Source of the DNA: Eutrigla gurnardus
Taxonomy: Eukaryota; Chordata; Actinopteri; Perciformes; Triglidae
Assembly (NCBI GenBank): GCA_963514095.1
Contig: OY741276.1
Span: 14,279,959-14,343,958 of the forward strand
Direction: 5' to 3'
DNA: 64,000 nucleotides
Part shown: positions 25,571-38,099 of the stretch, one piece after another
Layout of the letters: the number at the start of each line of letters is the position of its first letter
How positions within the stretch are numbered: the stretch's first letter is position 1
Translations under genes and position numbers: made by a program
Notes under the pieces: generated by a model
Databases searched by the model: none
What the model was told of the DNA's origin: nothing
What the model saw: only the letters and a program-made list of their open reading frames with translations

Positions 25571-26151
25571 AAAGACACCAGCATGTGCATGTTTATTTTT
25601 GATTTCAGAAATACGTTGTGGGTTTTTTTTGTGATGATTATTTATTGCAATAATAGGCCTATATCATCTGTCTCACATTGTTCAGCTATGGGGAGGACTT
25701 TGTCACGTCCCATTGTTTATTTTTCTGAGTGTGTACGTTTATTCGCGTGAGCACCTTATATATGTATATACAATATGGCACAGTATTATACTTTTTTTTA
25801 TAGCACTTCACATATATTCACTGAAATTCAAAGTTCTTTACATCAAATAGTATGAAACATTTAGATAAACAAATTAGAAGGCAGAAAGCATAGTCCTTAA
25901 CAAATGCAATGAAAAAAGGTAGATTAAAAACACCAATGATACATTTTTAATTTAATTTCAGTAACATTCAATAAAAGCAATGATACTTTAAAGCAGGAGG
26001 GGGAAAAAGGTTGTTATTATTATTATTATTTTTACCTTAAACGTATTTATAGAAGTAATTACATGATAATATCACCAAATTACAAAATCAAAAACTAATT
26101 TGGGTACATTCCAACCATATGGGATATCTAGTTATCTCAAAATGCATTGCA

Positions 26152-26165
26152 CCACTAGATGGCAC
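26152..26165 (+). promoter_or_regulatory. CTCF-like motif
   Basis: CCACTAGATGGCAC fits every position of the core consensus CCASYAGRKGGCRS. It lies just upstream of the putative arl15 promoter. Occupancy is unknown. Confidence 0.35.
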
Positions 26166-26629
26166 TGAATCACAATAACCTATATACTTCATACTTTTCT
26201 ATTTCTTTAAATATATTTTCCATCTTGAAAAAATAAACCAACTGCCAAACTAAAGACCATGTGACCATGTGCCTACACATTAATGCAGTTGTAATTTCCC
26301 ACGGTATTATCAAGCTTGAAGCGGCACAAAATGAAACAGCCTGTGACATAATGCATTACACAGTGCATAATGAATGAAGCAGGGCAACACAGTTAGGTTG
26401 GATGAAGAAAAGGTTGTGCATTTGTTTGATGAATACAAAACATTGTGGTGCATCATTGTGTATCAAGTGTCAGAACAGCATTTGTGTCATCCTAGATCTG
26501 CTTACCTTATATTACCAATACGTGTTTTGCTGGGGTTTTTTTCTCAAAATAGCCCCATTAAAAAGCCTTACTTACACAGAAGAAATATGACAGCATTACT
26601 ATCTATTTGGAGTTCATCACAATAGACAG

Positions 26630-26790
26630 GGCCGAATTAACAGGATAAAATTAACAAGAATTATCTTGTGGGAAGCAAACACGCAGCCCAGACAAAGCAA
26701 TTATGTTATATCATCCTGACTAGAGAACAGTATAAATCACAAGTGTGCTAATGGGATGCAAGCTGTATACTGAAGTCATTCCTGTTCCCT
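26630..26790. promoter_or_regulatory. candidate conserved noncoding element
   Basis: Unique sequence with homeodomain (ATTAAC twice, CAATTATG), GATA-type (TTATCT) and Fox-like (CAAACACG) cores packed into 160 bases between AT-rich stretches. There is no coding potential. The call rests on motif content. Confidence 0.22.
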
Positions 26791-28084
26791 AGAGACCCCA
26801 CTTGCCTTCAATATTTCATGAGCTGTGCTATAAAGGAAATCTCGCTGAAGTGGAAGATGAACTGGATGTCCTCTGCACAGGTGTGGTGGATGCCCGGAAT
26901 ACACAAGTAGACTTTTACTCTAACACGCACCATATTCAAGCATGTTTTTCAGGCAATCTGTTACAGTCACATGTGAGAGAAGAGACCTCTGGTGGCCTCT
27001 AGTGAAATGCTATGCTGGTTGAATAAATCAGCGGTTTAAATATTACATTCATATTGAAGAGGCTTTTGACCAAAGACACAGTTTTTCCTCACACACATAT
27101 CACAACCTATTTCTGGCTCAAGGGTATTTTGACTAATGGACAGAAGGAGCAAGGAATGCTCCTAAATACTTTATTAATGTCCAATCTGATCTACCTACAG
27201 GTGCCCTTGTGATTTACCTTATTATAAGGCCATGCTGGCGAATCATATGATATTATAGTTCACATTTCTACAATGTCATTGAGGTAAAAAAAAAATGTGA
27301 CAATAAGATCAGACATTTTCTTGAATGTTTTGAGTACTTTCAAAAAAAATTAGATTAGCATCTTCAAAAAATATTTGAGTCAAACTGATCTCAAATCTGA
27401 ACTTTTATTGTTAGTATCAATATTACTTTTTAATCTACTACTATTACTTTTTTTTTTTTAATAATTCACAAGCCTCCTCAAAGACAAAATATCACAAGCA
27501 GCCACAGGAGGGCAGTATCTACCCGTGTAAATAATTAAAGGATCTCAACTAAACAAAAAAACAACAACTTCACTTTATATTAGTTTCACTGGGGTCTAAA
27601 ACCCCATACAATGCAGTTCATGGGACATTACACACTCAACTTAAAAGAAATGAAGAGTTATTTAGTAACAGGTTACACTTCAGATTGTGTGGATATCCAG
27701 CTGGAAGCTGTTGAAGTAAGATGTGTCCTTACTGCACAATTAGACCATTAAATGTATGTCTATGTCATTTGATCTAAATGATACAGTTGCATGTTATCGG
27801 CATTAAAATGTGCTGTTATCACCTTTTAAAGTATCCAAGCCAATGTGAGAATCACCTGCACTCTGGGAACACCAGTTTATGTTCTTTGAAGCTGCATTTG
27901 AGTGGCATCACATGTTAGCTGATGGGAGGGACCCCTATCTAATTGAAAGGAGCTGTATTCAACACTCTCCCTCTGTGTGTGTTGTTATGTTTCTATGCTT
28001 GACTTGCTCTAAAAGAATGTTCTCTAGTGGGACAATAAAAAACTTGTGAAATACTAATTATTTGCTGGGTAAATCAACTCACAT

Positions 28085-28391
28085 CCACCATACACCGAAA
28101 AAGGCTCAAGACTCACCTGTTCAGACTTCACCTCGACTCTACATAGCATGACCCACTAACACCCCCCCTCCCACCCCACCTTAGCACTAGCACTCTGATC
28201 ATAGCACTGTTGCTCTTAAGGTACTTTACTCAGACGAGGACCTAACACTTGTTCTATTTTTAGCTCTTACTTTATCGCCAATGATACGTTGTGGTTTCTT
28301 TGTTTCCTTCTTTTGACAAATGTACTTATTGTAAGTCGCTTTGGACAAAAGCGTCTGCTAAATTACCTAAATGTAAATGTAAATGTAATAC
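28085..28391 (+). mobile_element. 5'-truncated L2/Maui-type LINE 3' end
   Basis: The beginning reads as the last residues of a non-LTR retrotransposon pol frame (RLKTHLFR-like, 'ggctcaagactcacctgttc'), followed by a C-rich stretch. The end is the very common fish tail 'gtaagtcgctttggacaaaagcgtctgctaaat' with the short tandem tail 'aaatgt' repeated. Only about 300 bases remain, so the copy is dead on arrival. The exact family name is a guess. Confidence 0.6.
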
Positions 28392-29145
28392 ACAAGCATG
28401 GATTATTGATATGTCCGTTGCAGCTGTGCATATATCTTTGGAGAGCTTTGTTGAGTTATTGTGGGTCACTGGTGGAGACTGAGAGACAGTCTGCCTGCTG
28501 AAAGGATCAATAGATGTATTTGTGTATTTTCAGATTTCTGATTTATATATAATTGTTTACAGAACACTGACCTGAAATAAGAGTCATACAGTGAGTGAGG
28601 GTTGAACCATAATGCTGGGATCTGCATGATGTCAGTGGTATTTAGATGACATTCCTTTCAGATGATGGATGATGACGTAGGTTGGAAATGCCTGGGTTAA
28701 CCTGACATCCGATCTACCATCTATCAGTTGCATTCTTATCTTTAATTGCTAAACCAGATGGGGCTCAACTTCATAACACTGTAAAATTCCACAGTGCTTT
28801 ATTTAAAAGCAATTTCATTTTTTTCTTTCTTTTTAGAAGGACATTTCTAGTTTTTTGTTTGTTCAGTTTGTTTATATGACAACCAGAAAAATAAGAGCAC
28901 TGACGACTTTCACAGAGTGATGGGGGAGGGTGGGGCTGCGTTCCTCCTGAAGTCCACACACATCTCCACTGTCTTTGTGGTCAATCTCCCACCTGTAGGC
29001 AGACTCATCTCTGCCAGAGATCAGCCCAATGAGGGTGTCATCCACAAATGTCAGGAGCTTGACGGACTGGTATACAATTTGAATTTAAGGCCTTTGCTGC
29101 TGGTTCTTACATTTAGGCATCCGATTGTGTCAAACTAGAGAAGTT

Positions 29146-29172
29146 ATAGACTGAAATTATATTTCAGTCTAA
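29146..29172. repeat. perfect inverted repeat with short loop
   Basis: 'agactgaaat' is followed by a short AT loop and its exact complement 'atttcagtct'. The 10-bp stem is too short for a microRNA precursor. Confidence 0.6.
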
Positions 29173-29319
29173 ATTTTCTGATTGTTTTTAATGTATAAAC
29201 TACATGAAACCAATATATTATATTGTGACATCTCATCACATAATAACTCCTCAAAGGAGATGACAGGGAAAAGCCAACTAGTTTAACATTTAAACACCAG
29301 CTCTGCATTGGTTTTAACC

Positions 29320-29850
29320 ATGTGGGTAACAAATGTTTTGCCTTCAGTATCGCGTCTCTTAAGATTAATGTTTTGTGGAAATTCAACATGGCCAACTTCC
29401 TGTTGGGTTTAGGGTATACTTCCATAAGGCATTTTTACGTATACCTACCAAATTTCAGTGAAGCGAGTGACGTGAGAGTGCCCGTTCATCACTGCTCGCA
29501 GCTTTAATTAATATAATATTTAAGCTTTGAAATGTAAGCATAATTATTCAATAGCATAAAATAGATATTAAAGTAAAACTTTTCACTTGTGGAACGGGGG
29601 CACACATGTGAGCCCCACTGGCTTAGCTTGCGGCCGCTGTGCACTTCTCTCATACGGTGGTTAAAGCTGATAACACCCTCCCCCCAACAGCCTCATCTCA
29701 GAAGCGTAGCACCAACCCTCCGGTTCCACCTCAGGTAAACACTGTTAGCTCTGTCGGCACTTTTGCTGTAGTTTGCTCTGTTACAACTGTTAGCTGCAAG
29801 CCACTGGCTCAGCTGTCGCCATGTTGAGAGGCAAAATGCCATATAAAGCA
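29320..29850. repeat. probable degraded dispersed repeats
   Basis: Phrases such as 'acatggccaacttcctgttgggttt' and 'ataccaaatttcagtgaag'-like text resemble fragments seen often in fish repeats. The block also carries short exon-like pieces ('ccccaacag|cctcat...cctcag|gtaaac' at about 29691-29733) without a usable reading frame. The boundaries are uncertain. Confidence 0.25.
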
Positions 29851-30110
29851 CGTTTAGGTACAATTTTGAAGTTCTTGAGATGCATTTCGAGGGCAAACAT
29901 TGTTCAGGTTTCTCCAATAAATTTTAATTGATAGCTTTAGTTACTAGTTACTTTGCAGATTTAGATAAGTCTTAAAAACATAAATCAACGAATACATTGT
30001 GATATATTATCATGACCTCAGTATTTATTTTAAATCCTGATTACATATCGTTAGCAGCATTTAACGAGGCCTTACCAATTCATATACCTACTCACAAAAA
30101 CAATTTTTCT

Positions 30111-30615
30111 GAAAGGTGACAGGCGGTGCTCGCAGGCTGGAGGCTCGCCTGTGGTTTAGTTGAACTGTGAACGGTTTGATTCGTGTTGTCTGGGTGGATC
30201 GCAGCATCTCGTAGCTCCGCCCTCGATTACTCAGCCTGGTCGACGTGATGTTGCTGCGCAGCGCGTGAAGGCAGCAGCGTCCCACCACTCGTATGGGAGG
30301 GAGAGTGGAGGAGCTCAGATTAGTGTTGTTGTAGCGGAAAATACCTTTCGCTGCACACTTTCTCACACCGCGACCCCGGGATTAAAAACACAGCGGTGTT
30401 TTCTGGCTTGAACGTCAGGAAGGAGCACGCAGAGGGGAATGTAAACGGGATATATTTTTTTCTCACACGCTGCGAGAAGTTTGTAGACGGAGTTGGGAGA
30501 GGAGTTTCACTCGGGCTGAGTGAGCTAGCCCGGCTGCCCGCTGCGCTTCCCTCCTGCCTCAGCCAGACACAAGTTAGCCCCGCTGTCCTGACTCTTCCCC
30601 CGGCTGCGCTGAACC
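30111..30615 (+). promoter_or_regulatory. snx18: snx18 CpG-rich promoter and 5' leader
   Basis: GC and CpG content jump here and continue into the coding exon. There are GC-box-like sites (tccgccc near 30217) and no TATA box, which is usual for a broadly expressed gene. The leader contains upstream ATGs: a start immediately followed by a stop (ATG TAA, 30439-30444, G at -3), and short frames at 30248-30268 (MLLRSA) and from 30293 (ending 30331). Which of these lie in the mRNA depends on the start site, which I cannot place exactly. Confidence 0.6.
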
Positions 30616-32140
30616 ATGGCGCTCAGAGCCAAGGCGCTGTACGACTTCAACTCGGAAAACCCCGGGGAGGTGTCGGTAAGGGAGAACGAAATTCTGACTC
30701 TTTACAGCGAGCAGGACATCGACGGCTGGTTCGAGGGGGCGAACAGCAAAGGGGAGCGGGGTCTGTTCCCCGCCTCCTACGTGGAGGTCCTGAAGAACGA
30801 CGTCGCCTCCGCACTCAACAACAACAGCAGCACATCTGGGGACACTTACCCGGACTCCCGATACGCCAACATCCCGCCCGGAGGTTTCGACGCATCTAAC
30901 AAGCCACAGAGTAAAGTCGAGAACTTTTCCAAGCCGTCTGCGCCCGCTTTCGCCACTTTCTCGGCGCCCACGCAACCGCCGCAGCAGCATCAGCAGCAAC
31001 ACGCGTATCAACAGCCCAGCCAGGGGAGCGACGACGACTGGGACGACGACTGGGATGACAGCTCCACCGTTGCGGACGAGCCGGGGACCGTGGGAGGAAG
31101 GTATCAGGACTTTGAAGGCAATGGGCCGTCCACTTACAGGGTGTCGACGTCCTCGGTGTCGAGAGGCAACGCGCAGCAGGCAAAGAGCTCGGCCACGGTC
31201 AGTAGAAACCTGAACAGGTTCTCAACGTTCGTGAAGTCGGGAGGGGAGGCGTTCGTGCTCGGGGAGGCCTCGGGCTTCGTGAAGGACGGGGACAAGATCT
31301 GCGTGGTGATGGGCCAGCACGGTCCCGAGTGGCAGGAGAACCCGTACCCGTTCGCCTGCACCATCGACGACCCCACCAAGCAGACCAAGTTCAAGGGCAT
31401 GAAAAGCTACATCTCCTACAAGCTGACGCCCACGCACACACAGAACCAGGTGAACCGGAGGTACAAGCACTTCGACTGGCTGTACGCCCGGCTGGTGGAG
31501 AAGTTCCCCGTCATCTCGGTGCCACACATCCCGGAGAAGCAGGCCACAGGCCGCTTCGAGGAGGACTTCATCTCCAAGAGGAGGAAAGGTCTCATATGGT
31601 GGATGAACCACATGACCAGCCACCCTGTCCTGGCCAGGTGCGACGTGTTCCAGCACTTCCTCGCCTGCAGCAGCACGGACGAGAAGGCCTGGAAGCAGGG
31701 CAAGAGGAAGGCGGAGAAGGACGAGATGGTCGGAGCCAACTTTTTCCTCACCATCAGCACCCCCGCGGCGCCGCTCGACTTCCAGGAGGTCGAGAGCAAA
31801 ATAGATGGCTTCAAGGCGTTCACCAAGAGGATGGACGACAGCGCCCTGCAGCTCAACGCCACCGTCAACGAGTTCGCTCGCAAGCAGATCACTGGCTTCA
31901 AGAAGGAGTACCAGAAAGTGGGTCTGTCGTTCAAGGTCCTCAGCCAAGCCTTTGAAATGGACCAGCAGGCGTACTCTGTCGGACTCAACCAGGCTATCTC
32001 CTTCACCGGGGAGGCGTATGAAGCCATCGGAGAGTATTTTGCTGAGCAGCCCAGAAAGGATCTGGACCCAATCATGGATTTGTTAGCTCTTTATCAAGGC
32101 CACCTGGCAAACTACCCAGACATCATCCACGTCCAGAAAG
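30616..32140 (+). CDS. snx18: sorting nexin 18, coding exon 1 (SH3, acidic linker, PX, most of BAR)
   Basis: SNX18 is a PX-BAR sorting nexin of the SNX9/18/33 group. It bends endosomal membrane, recruits dynamin through its SH3 domain, and promotes autophagosome formation by binding LC3/GABARAP and delivering ATG16L1/ATG9 membrane. Visible parts: an SH3 domain at residues 1-61 (ALYDF, ending GLFPASYVEV); a low-complexity linker with glutamines (about 120-136); an acidic stretch with WDDDW (142-146), the place of the family's LC3-interacting region; PX at about 250-360 with RRYKHF (281-286) for phosphoinositide; and the BAR domain from about 385. Text such as SSATVSRNLNRFSTFVKSGG is nearly identical to human SNX18, which separates it from SNX33 and SNX9. 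The start follows a GAACC context and matches the family start MALRAKALYDF. The exon ends at AAAG|GTAAAT (phase 1). Third positions are very GC-rich, which produces long false frames on other strands. Confidence 0.97.
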
Positions 32141-34189
32141 GTAAATCAACAACGTTGTCTCACACATTTGTATAACATTTCTCACTCATTGGTTTATCAT
32201 TAAAGAAAGGGCAATTACGAATTAAAGATATACAGTCAGCATAAACCACAAACTAAACAGAACAAAGGTGATATTCAAATTCACATCCCACTAGAAGACA
32301 TATTTCACTTTCTACTGAAATATTCCATCATCTCCAGTGTCCCAGTAAAATTTATATATATTTATAATAAAATGTGTGGGTGGGATCATACATCTGGTGT
32401 CCTTGCTTTCTACTATAAAGATGAACATCAGGCTATATTTATTAATTGTTAGAGTTGTCAATAGCAAGACAGCAGTCCAGTTACACGTGCAGCTCATGTG
32501 ACTTTGCAAAACAAACGGGCGATGTTTGCCTTTGGTGACTGGTTTACATGCTGCTGCCCCGTTTGTCCCACCTGCTCATATCAAACGGGCGACACCCATT
32601 TGGCCGTGTTTGATTTTCCATCACAGGGTCTCATATACATGGAGTTACACGTGACTTGTCAATCCCAACACTGACGCAAATCCAACATTTGCAGCTAAAT
32701 CCCTCATAAATTATTGCCAGCGTGTTTTGTTTTCTTTCCAGAAAAAGTCAATGTTAGACTAACGTAGGCCGTCCTCCTACGTGAACCTGGACCTAATGAT
32801 TGTTCTCAATGTGTGGCAAAATGTCACTCATGACAGATCATACCTGTCACACCTGGCAACATTTCTATGTGCCTGTGGTTTGCCATGGAGTAGATCTCTC
32901 TTTAAAATCGCATGCAACATAAATCTTCATAATCACTGTCAACTGGAAGCCAAGAACGATATCTGAAACTGTGCCATGTAGGACACCATACAGGAGACGG
33001 TCCTATAAAGAGAATGATGTGAACTAATCCTTCTCATTTCATTCATTGTGTGCAATCCATGTGCTAATTTACTATAATCCCATGGTTTCCTGATAAATGT
33101 GGGGAAGTAATCTATCCATCAGCCAGTAAGAGACCAGTATTTCCTTTACCAGGTATGAACATTTTAAAAATCATATATCGAGAGGTCGCGATACGCAGTT
33201 GCATCGCTTAAATAGATAACGACAAGCAAAAAGTCCTCCACTAACTCACTTAAACATCTGATGTGTAATACTTTGTGTGAATATCAATGGAACATGGAAA
33301 AGGTTTTGTAAAAGCAAAACTGCAAAATATAATATACATAACATACTTTACATTATTCTGATATATTGTCATAATCTGATTAATCTGTGTTTGTGTGGAT
33401 GCATTTGCACTACATTTCTTAATCAAATGAGAAACAATGCTTTTCATTTGTCAAGTATTGAAATGACGCAGGAGAAAAAAGGCTTTCCCACGTGGTTATT
33501 TTATATAGACTGTTTATGTATTGAATTACCAGAAAACATGTTATATCATGATCGTTATCCAGACATGAAACAACCTATACCAGGATAGGCGATTTTAACT
33601 ATACCGCCGAGACCTGTTATCACAGGTACCTGGAGCCTGTTGACATCTCGGCCTATCCCTTGGGTCCCCCTACTAACACTAGTCCTGTTCAGTCCAGGCT
33701 AGACAACACAGGGGAAACAGCTCAGACTGTGTTTAGGCTGCAGCGGGACACAAAACTTCCCAGTCCGCTCAAATCAAGCTTGCCACGTAAGCCGAACACA
33801 GCCCCATTAAAGTGACGCAGTCCTTTCAAACATTCTGGTGCGATAAGCACATCCTTAAATACCACAGAGAAACTCTGATTTCATACCAAACATGGACGAC
33901 CTTGCTGCAGGATGTGCAGTGAAACCTCACCACACTGACTGGAAGCTGACGAGAAAACCCAGGGCACGCAGATGCAAGGAGAGCTGTGATCAGAATATTG
34001 AATCCCGAATTATGTGTATCTCATATTGTTTTTAGCAGACTGAGGCTGTTACATCCTCTAGTCCAGTTGAGCTTGTTTTTTTTCTCATAACCATTATGCA
34101 AGTGAAGAATAGGAATGTAAAGCAGAATCTTTGCTTATCCCGTCATACAACTAGGTGTGTCTCTCATGTACTTAATAAAACGCTTCCTT

Positions 34190-34620
34190 TGCCACCCCGC
34201 TTTGTATACGTCTATCCCGCCTGCCGCTCGCCTTTAATAAGCCTTTCCTGATGAAAGTATGGAGGAAATGTCCACAAGTGCCATTCTCCTGTCATGAAGT
34301 GGGGCCTATTGTTGCTCTCTCCCGGTTAGACACTCCTGAAGAGAGGCTGGGCCACCAGCGTGTGCGTTTCCAAGGATTTGAGGTCAGTCAGAAAGTCGAC
34401 TGGTAACCTGTGCTGCTTTAAAAGTGCAGGTCGAGGCCAGTAAGCGTGGTTGTTAGCCCCATTTAATTTGAGGTTATCTCTAGCAGCCATATCACTGTTG
34501 CTCTCTTCAGGAGAAGCCTGTCAAAGCATCGCTTGTCAGTCTTATCCACAACTCAATTCTAAATTTAGCTCCCAATATCTGTCCCACAATCAGGACCCCA
34601 GACACCAGGCAGGTTTTTTT
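34190..34620. promoter_or_regulatory. candidate conserved noncoding element in snx18 intron
   Basis: Over 400 bases of unique, balanced sequence without simple repeats, including an E-box/homeodomain mixture (CTTTAATAAG near 34231, CCATTTAATTTG near 34459). A frame of 68 codons crosses it but resembles nothing. It is probably an intronic enhancer; alignment is needed. Confidence 0.22.
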
Positions 34621-35749
34621 TCTCGTCCCCCCTTGGAAGTGACCAGTGAAATGTGAGCCGTCCCAGAGAGGGGACACTGAACATCACTGTATCGATCAAC
34701 CCCTCTTCACCCCATTAGCCATTAGCATGGGCTCATGATATTGACGTCTTCTCTGGCGTTGCTTTCAGAAATGTATTGAGCTTCACGTCCTTTATTTTTG
34801 TACCTTTTTATTTTTGTCCTGATCTCGTACCGTGGCCATGAGAAAATATCAAATGAGGACAGGGAGTTTGTTGTTTCTGCTTATTTCAGGCTCTTGAGAA
34901 AGAGAAAGGGAGGAGAATTGTTTCAGAAATGCTAAATGTGTACAATCCAAAAATAGGGTCGATTACCAAATGAAGGTGTTTGTTTTATACAAGTGCATCT
35001 TCTTTGGCATTATTGAAGCTCAAGAGGAGGGGGCAACTGAATGTCAAAACATTTAACACCACGTACAGTGCAATCGAAAAATAGTCAAGCTTATGGAGGT
35101 GAAAACAAATGTTCTTTTTCTTTTTGACTCACAGCTTACATTGCGTGTGTTTGTCAAGTGGTTATTGAAATGCAACCAGTTATGCTTCTGTAAGTTCCTG
35201 TTTAAACATTTACTCAGTGTGATAATGTTGATCTTGCCTGCAGTGTTTCTTCAAGGAAAAACATGTGGTTGACTTTAGACACATTATTAATTTAGCTTAA
35301 AAAAAGATCACCACCCTATTGCAAATAATGTTTTATACACTATTAAACTGTCAATAGATCAAGTCTTCATCAACAAAGTAGACTATTTTCAAGAAGAAGC
35401 AAATAATTCAAGGTCCTAAATCACCTACAACAGTCTGTTTCTCTAATTGAATCAATTTGCTGTGAAGCATCGATTACCTACAGGGCATAAAGGAAAGTAA
35501 GCTAAAGCCTATCTGTAATTAATTAAGATCAAGTTAATAAGTAATGAGGTTGGTGAAAAGGCTTGACCTACTTTATCCCCATCTTTAGTTTACCTCTTTC
35601 CCTTGTTAATGTATCTCCTGAACACATCACCAGAGCTGGTATTCTGTGTGATCTCATCCCGGTTTTATCACCGCGTGAAGTGACAAAACAATAGCAGGCG
35701 AGTTAGGGGAAGCACCATTTCACAAAGATGTGATGTTTTCCTGCTGAGT

Positions 35750-36010
35750 CAGCCATTCAGCCGACACGCCTCCCGCTGCAAACGCCGCATGTCCGTCTGA
35801 TATATTGTTACAAGCTATTTCAGTGTCCTCTAGGACGACTGGGCGGTCGGGGCGGCGTGGTGACGAGATGGGGATTGCCCATTTGTTCAGGTCACAGGCT
35901 CGCGGTAGCTCGGTGTTGTGTAACCAGGGATTACGTAAGAGCTGCAGCGGCTGTCTCCAATGAGTCCGGGAGGGCTCGACGCCACCGCTGTGTACACCCA
36001 GTGAGGATTT
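35750..36010. promoter_or_regulatory. CpG-rich intronic block in snx18
   Basis: CpG dinucleotides are clustered here (for example gggcggtcggggcggcg near 35840) while the rest of the intron is CpG-poor. It could be an alternative promoter, an enhancer island or a GC-rich exon of an unannotated transcript. Reading frames of 61-98 codons on both strands show no family features. Confidence 0.3.
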
Positions 36011-38069
36011 TATCACAGTGTTTCTTCCTATTCATCGCGTGACACTGCAGTATGCTACAGATCTCATCAAATCACTGCGGGTGATGCTGCAGCTGGTGGA
36101 ATATACAGCGTCTCTACGTATCTATCCATGTACGAATACAACCAGCATGGTGCATCTCAAATACTGTCCAGTGTTTTTCTGCCAGTCACTCAGTAGCAGA
36201 CAGTAAACACAGCAGAAACAGAAGTTGTGCAACGAGACATCAAGCAATACAACATTGCATCGATGATGTGATGACATTTTTTTTTTTTACCAGGATGCAT
36301 TAAAGTAAAGCCACCAGGATCTTTTTATATTTTTGTCAATATTAACACCATGTTTGTCATCCCTGTAGTCATATCTAGCGAGTTTACAGATTACAAAAAG
36401 TGTGTGCAATTACTTAGTTTGAAAAATCTGATTGATCAATAATGTAAATCATCTATAGGCCTATTTGCCGCCCTACTTGACTGACTCAATATCTTATATG
36501 CGGTTCTGTTTTTGCAGCAGGCCTGTGAACATTACTTGCAGCAGCTATACACCATCTTCTGGGACTGAACTCATGCTTTTTTCATAAAGTCTCTGCGGTA
36601 AAAATAATACCTCCTCAGTCCATTAGCAAGCTTTTAAAACGCAGGAAGCCAGAGACCTTTAAGTCACAGTAAACATCTCTGGGATTGGCATTTAGGTCTT
36701 TGTACAGCTGTGTTTGTTCCCATGTCTCTCTCGTCCCACCCCGTGTCTCTGCTGCCCGTGTTATCGTTCCCTCTCTTTCTGTCGTGTTCAGTCTGCTGCA
36801 CATTCAAGGAATCTCAGAGATGTGGGTTAAACTGCAGTGGAGGGAGCCACAGCCAGAAGGCAAACTGGACAGACTTTGTGGGGAAGAGCATGTCTTTTTT
36901 TTAATTGTCAACAGCTCTGTGTGCTGGAGTATACAAAACAGATTTACTCTCTACAAACAGAGAGAGAGAAAGAAAGGAAGGCATTTCTGTGAACTTTAAG
37001 AGTGGTGGCCAATAGAGTGCTGGGTGGGTCAGCAAGTCTTCTGTGGTCTCACATTTCAGGAAACAAGCACGCTGAATCAGACTTTCAACAGAGCACCGGT
37101 GACAAAGCTCACATAATGACGAAAAAAATCCTTTGGTATACAATACAGGAAGTTACCTTGTCACGCCACCTTGCAGCCAACGCTCTGAGATGCTGTCTGT
37201 GACGTTTTGAATGATTACAAAATGCTAGTGTTGACATTCTACGACGTCACGCCTGTAATGAGTGAATCAGCGTCTGTTTGTATGTTTCACACCAATGTTT
37301 ATACCACATTATCAAGAAGCATGGAGAGAAGACGCTTCACACGAAACATCTGAGGGCTACAACTACGATTTCTTTCGCGGTTGTTTGGTCCGCCAAATGA
37401 ATGAAAATGTTGAAAATTGCTATTTTTCTAACGAGGCTTCTGTCTTTACCACCTGCACAGTTACTTAAAATGTTAGAGATTGCAACATTTTGTTTTTGAA
37501 AAGCACACATTCTTAAAAAAAAACCTCCAGCTTTGTTTGACATGTAAACATTTTTAAGAAGTGAGAGCAGACAGAGGTCACATCCTGTCAGTTTCTCTTG
37601 GGTTTAACTCAATACTTATTACTCATGACATTTCTTCCTTCGCTCAGTCAGAAAATATCAGCAGTTTGAGTCATCTGTCATCTGCTCCTGGTGTTTTGAC
37701 CCGGCCTTCTGCTCCCATTGAACCATCTGCCTGGAAAGTCGTACGCTAATTTCTTGTTTTGGCACCATTGTGGCTGAAGGCTTATTCCTCGGCAAGCAAA
37801 ACTCTGCACAGTTGTGTTAAAAGAGGGCTGCAGCTGTGACAGTTGATACGTGTGAAAAAGGGAGGTTTGTAAACCATTGTGTCTCAAGCATCTTGTGTCA
37901 CCACAGCGACCACAGCAACTTAGCTCTTCTTCCTGGTTTAGTGGAGACTCAGAGGCGACCACTCAGTGTGAGTGTTTTAGTGAGATATAGTTTCTCATTG
38001 GATGCAGAGAAGCCATCCGACCTTATGTTGGCACTTGTAGGTTTTGTTAGCCTAAGCTACTGTATCCCC

Positions 38070-38099
38070 AAAATATGTAAAAAAAAAAATACATATTTT
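38070..38099. repeat. inverted repeat flanking an A-run
   Basis: AAAATATGTA (38070-38079) and its exact complement TACATATTTT (38090-38099) flank a run of ten A residues. Confidence 0.6.

Larger units (their letters stand above)
25571..30110. other. intergenic region between putative arl15 and snx18
   Basis: AT-rich sequence with a short (TTA)n run near 26010, a CTCF-like motif, candidate noncoding blocks, a LINE tail and degraded repeats near 29.3-29.85 kb. HSPB3 lies in this position in human. I looked for a small heat-shock frame (alpha-crystallin domain) and found none, so it is absent from this interval. Confidence 0.5.

Noticed and set aside
25340..25750. 136-codon plus-strand frame across the CpG island
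   Set aside because: No family features; it crosses the promoter palindrome and AT-rich downstream sequence, and the splice evidence is on the minus strand.
31222..31947. Long minus-strand open frame (about 241 codons) opposite snx18 exon 1, and others nearby (31416-32075 minus, 31329-31955 plus)
   Set aside because: They are shadows of the GC-rich third positions of snx18; low-complexity products, no family resemblance, and the true frame is certain.
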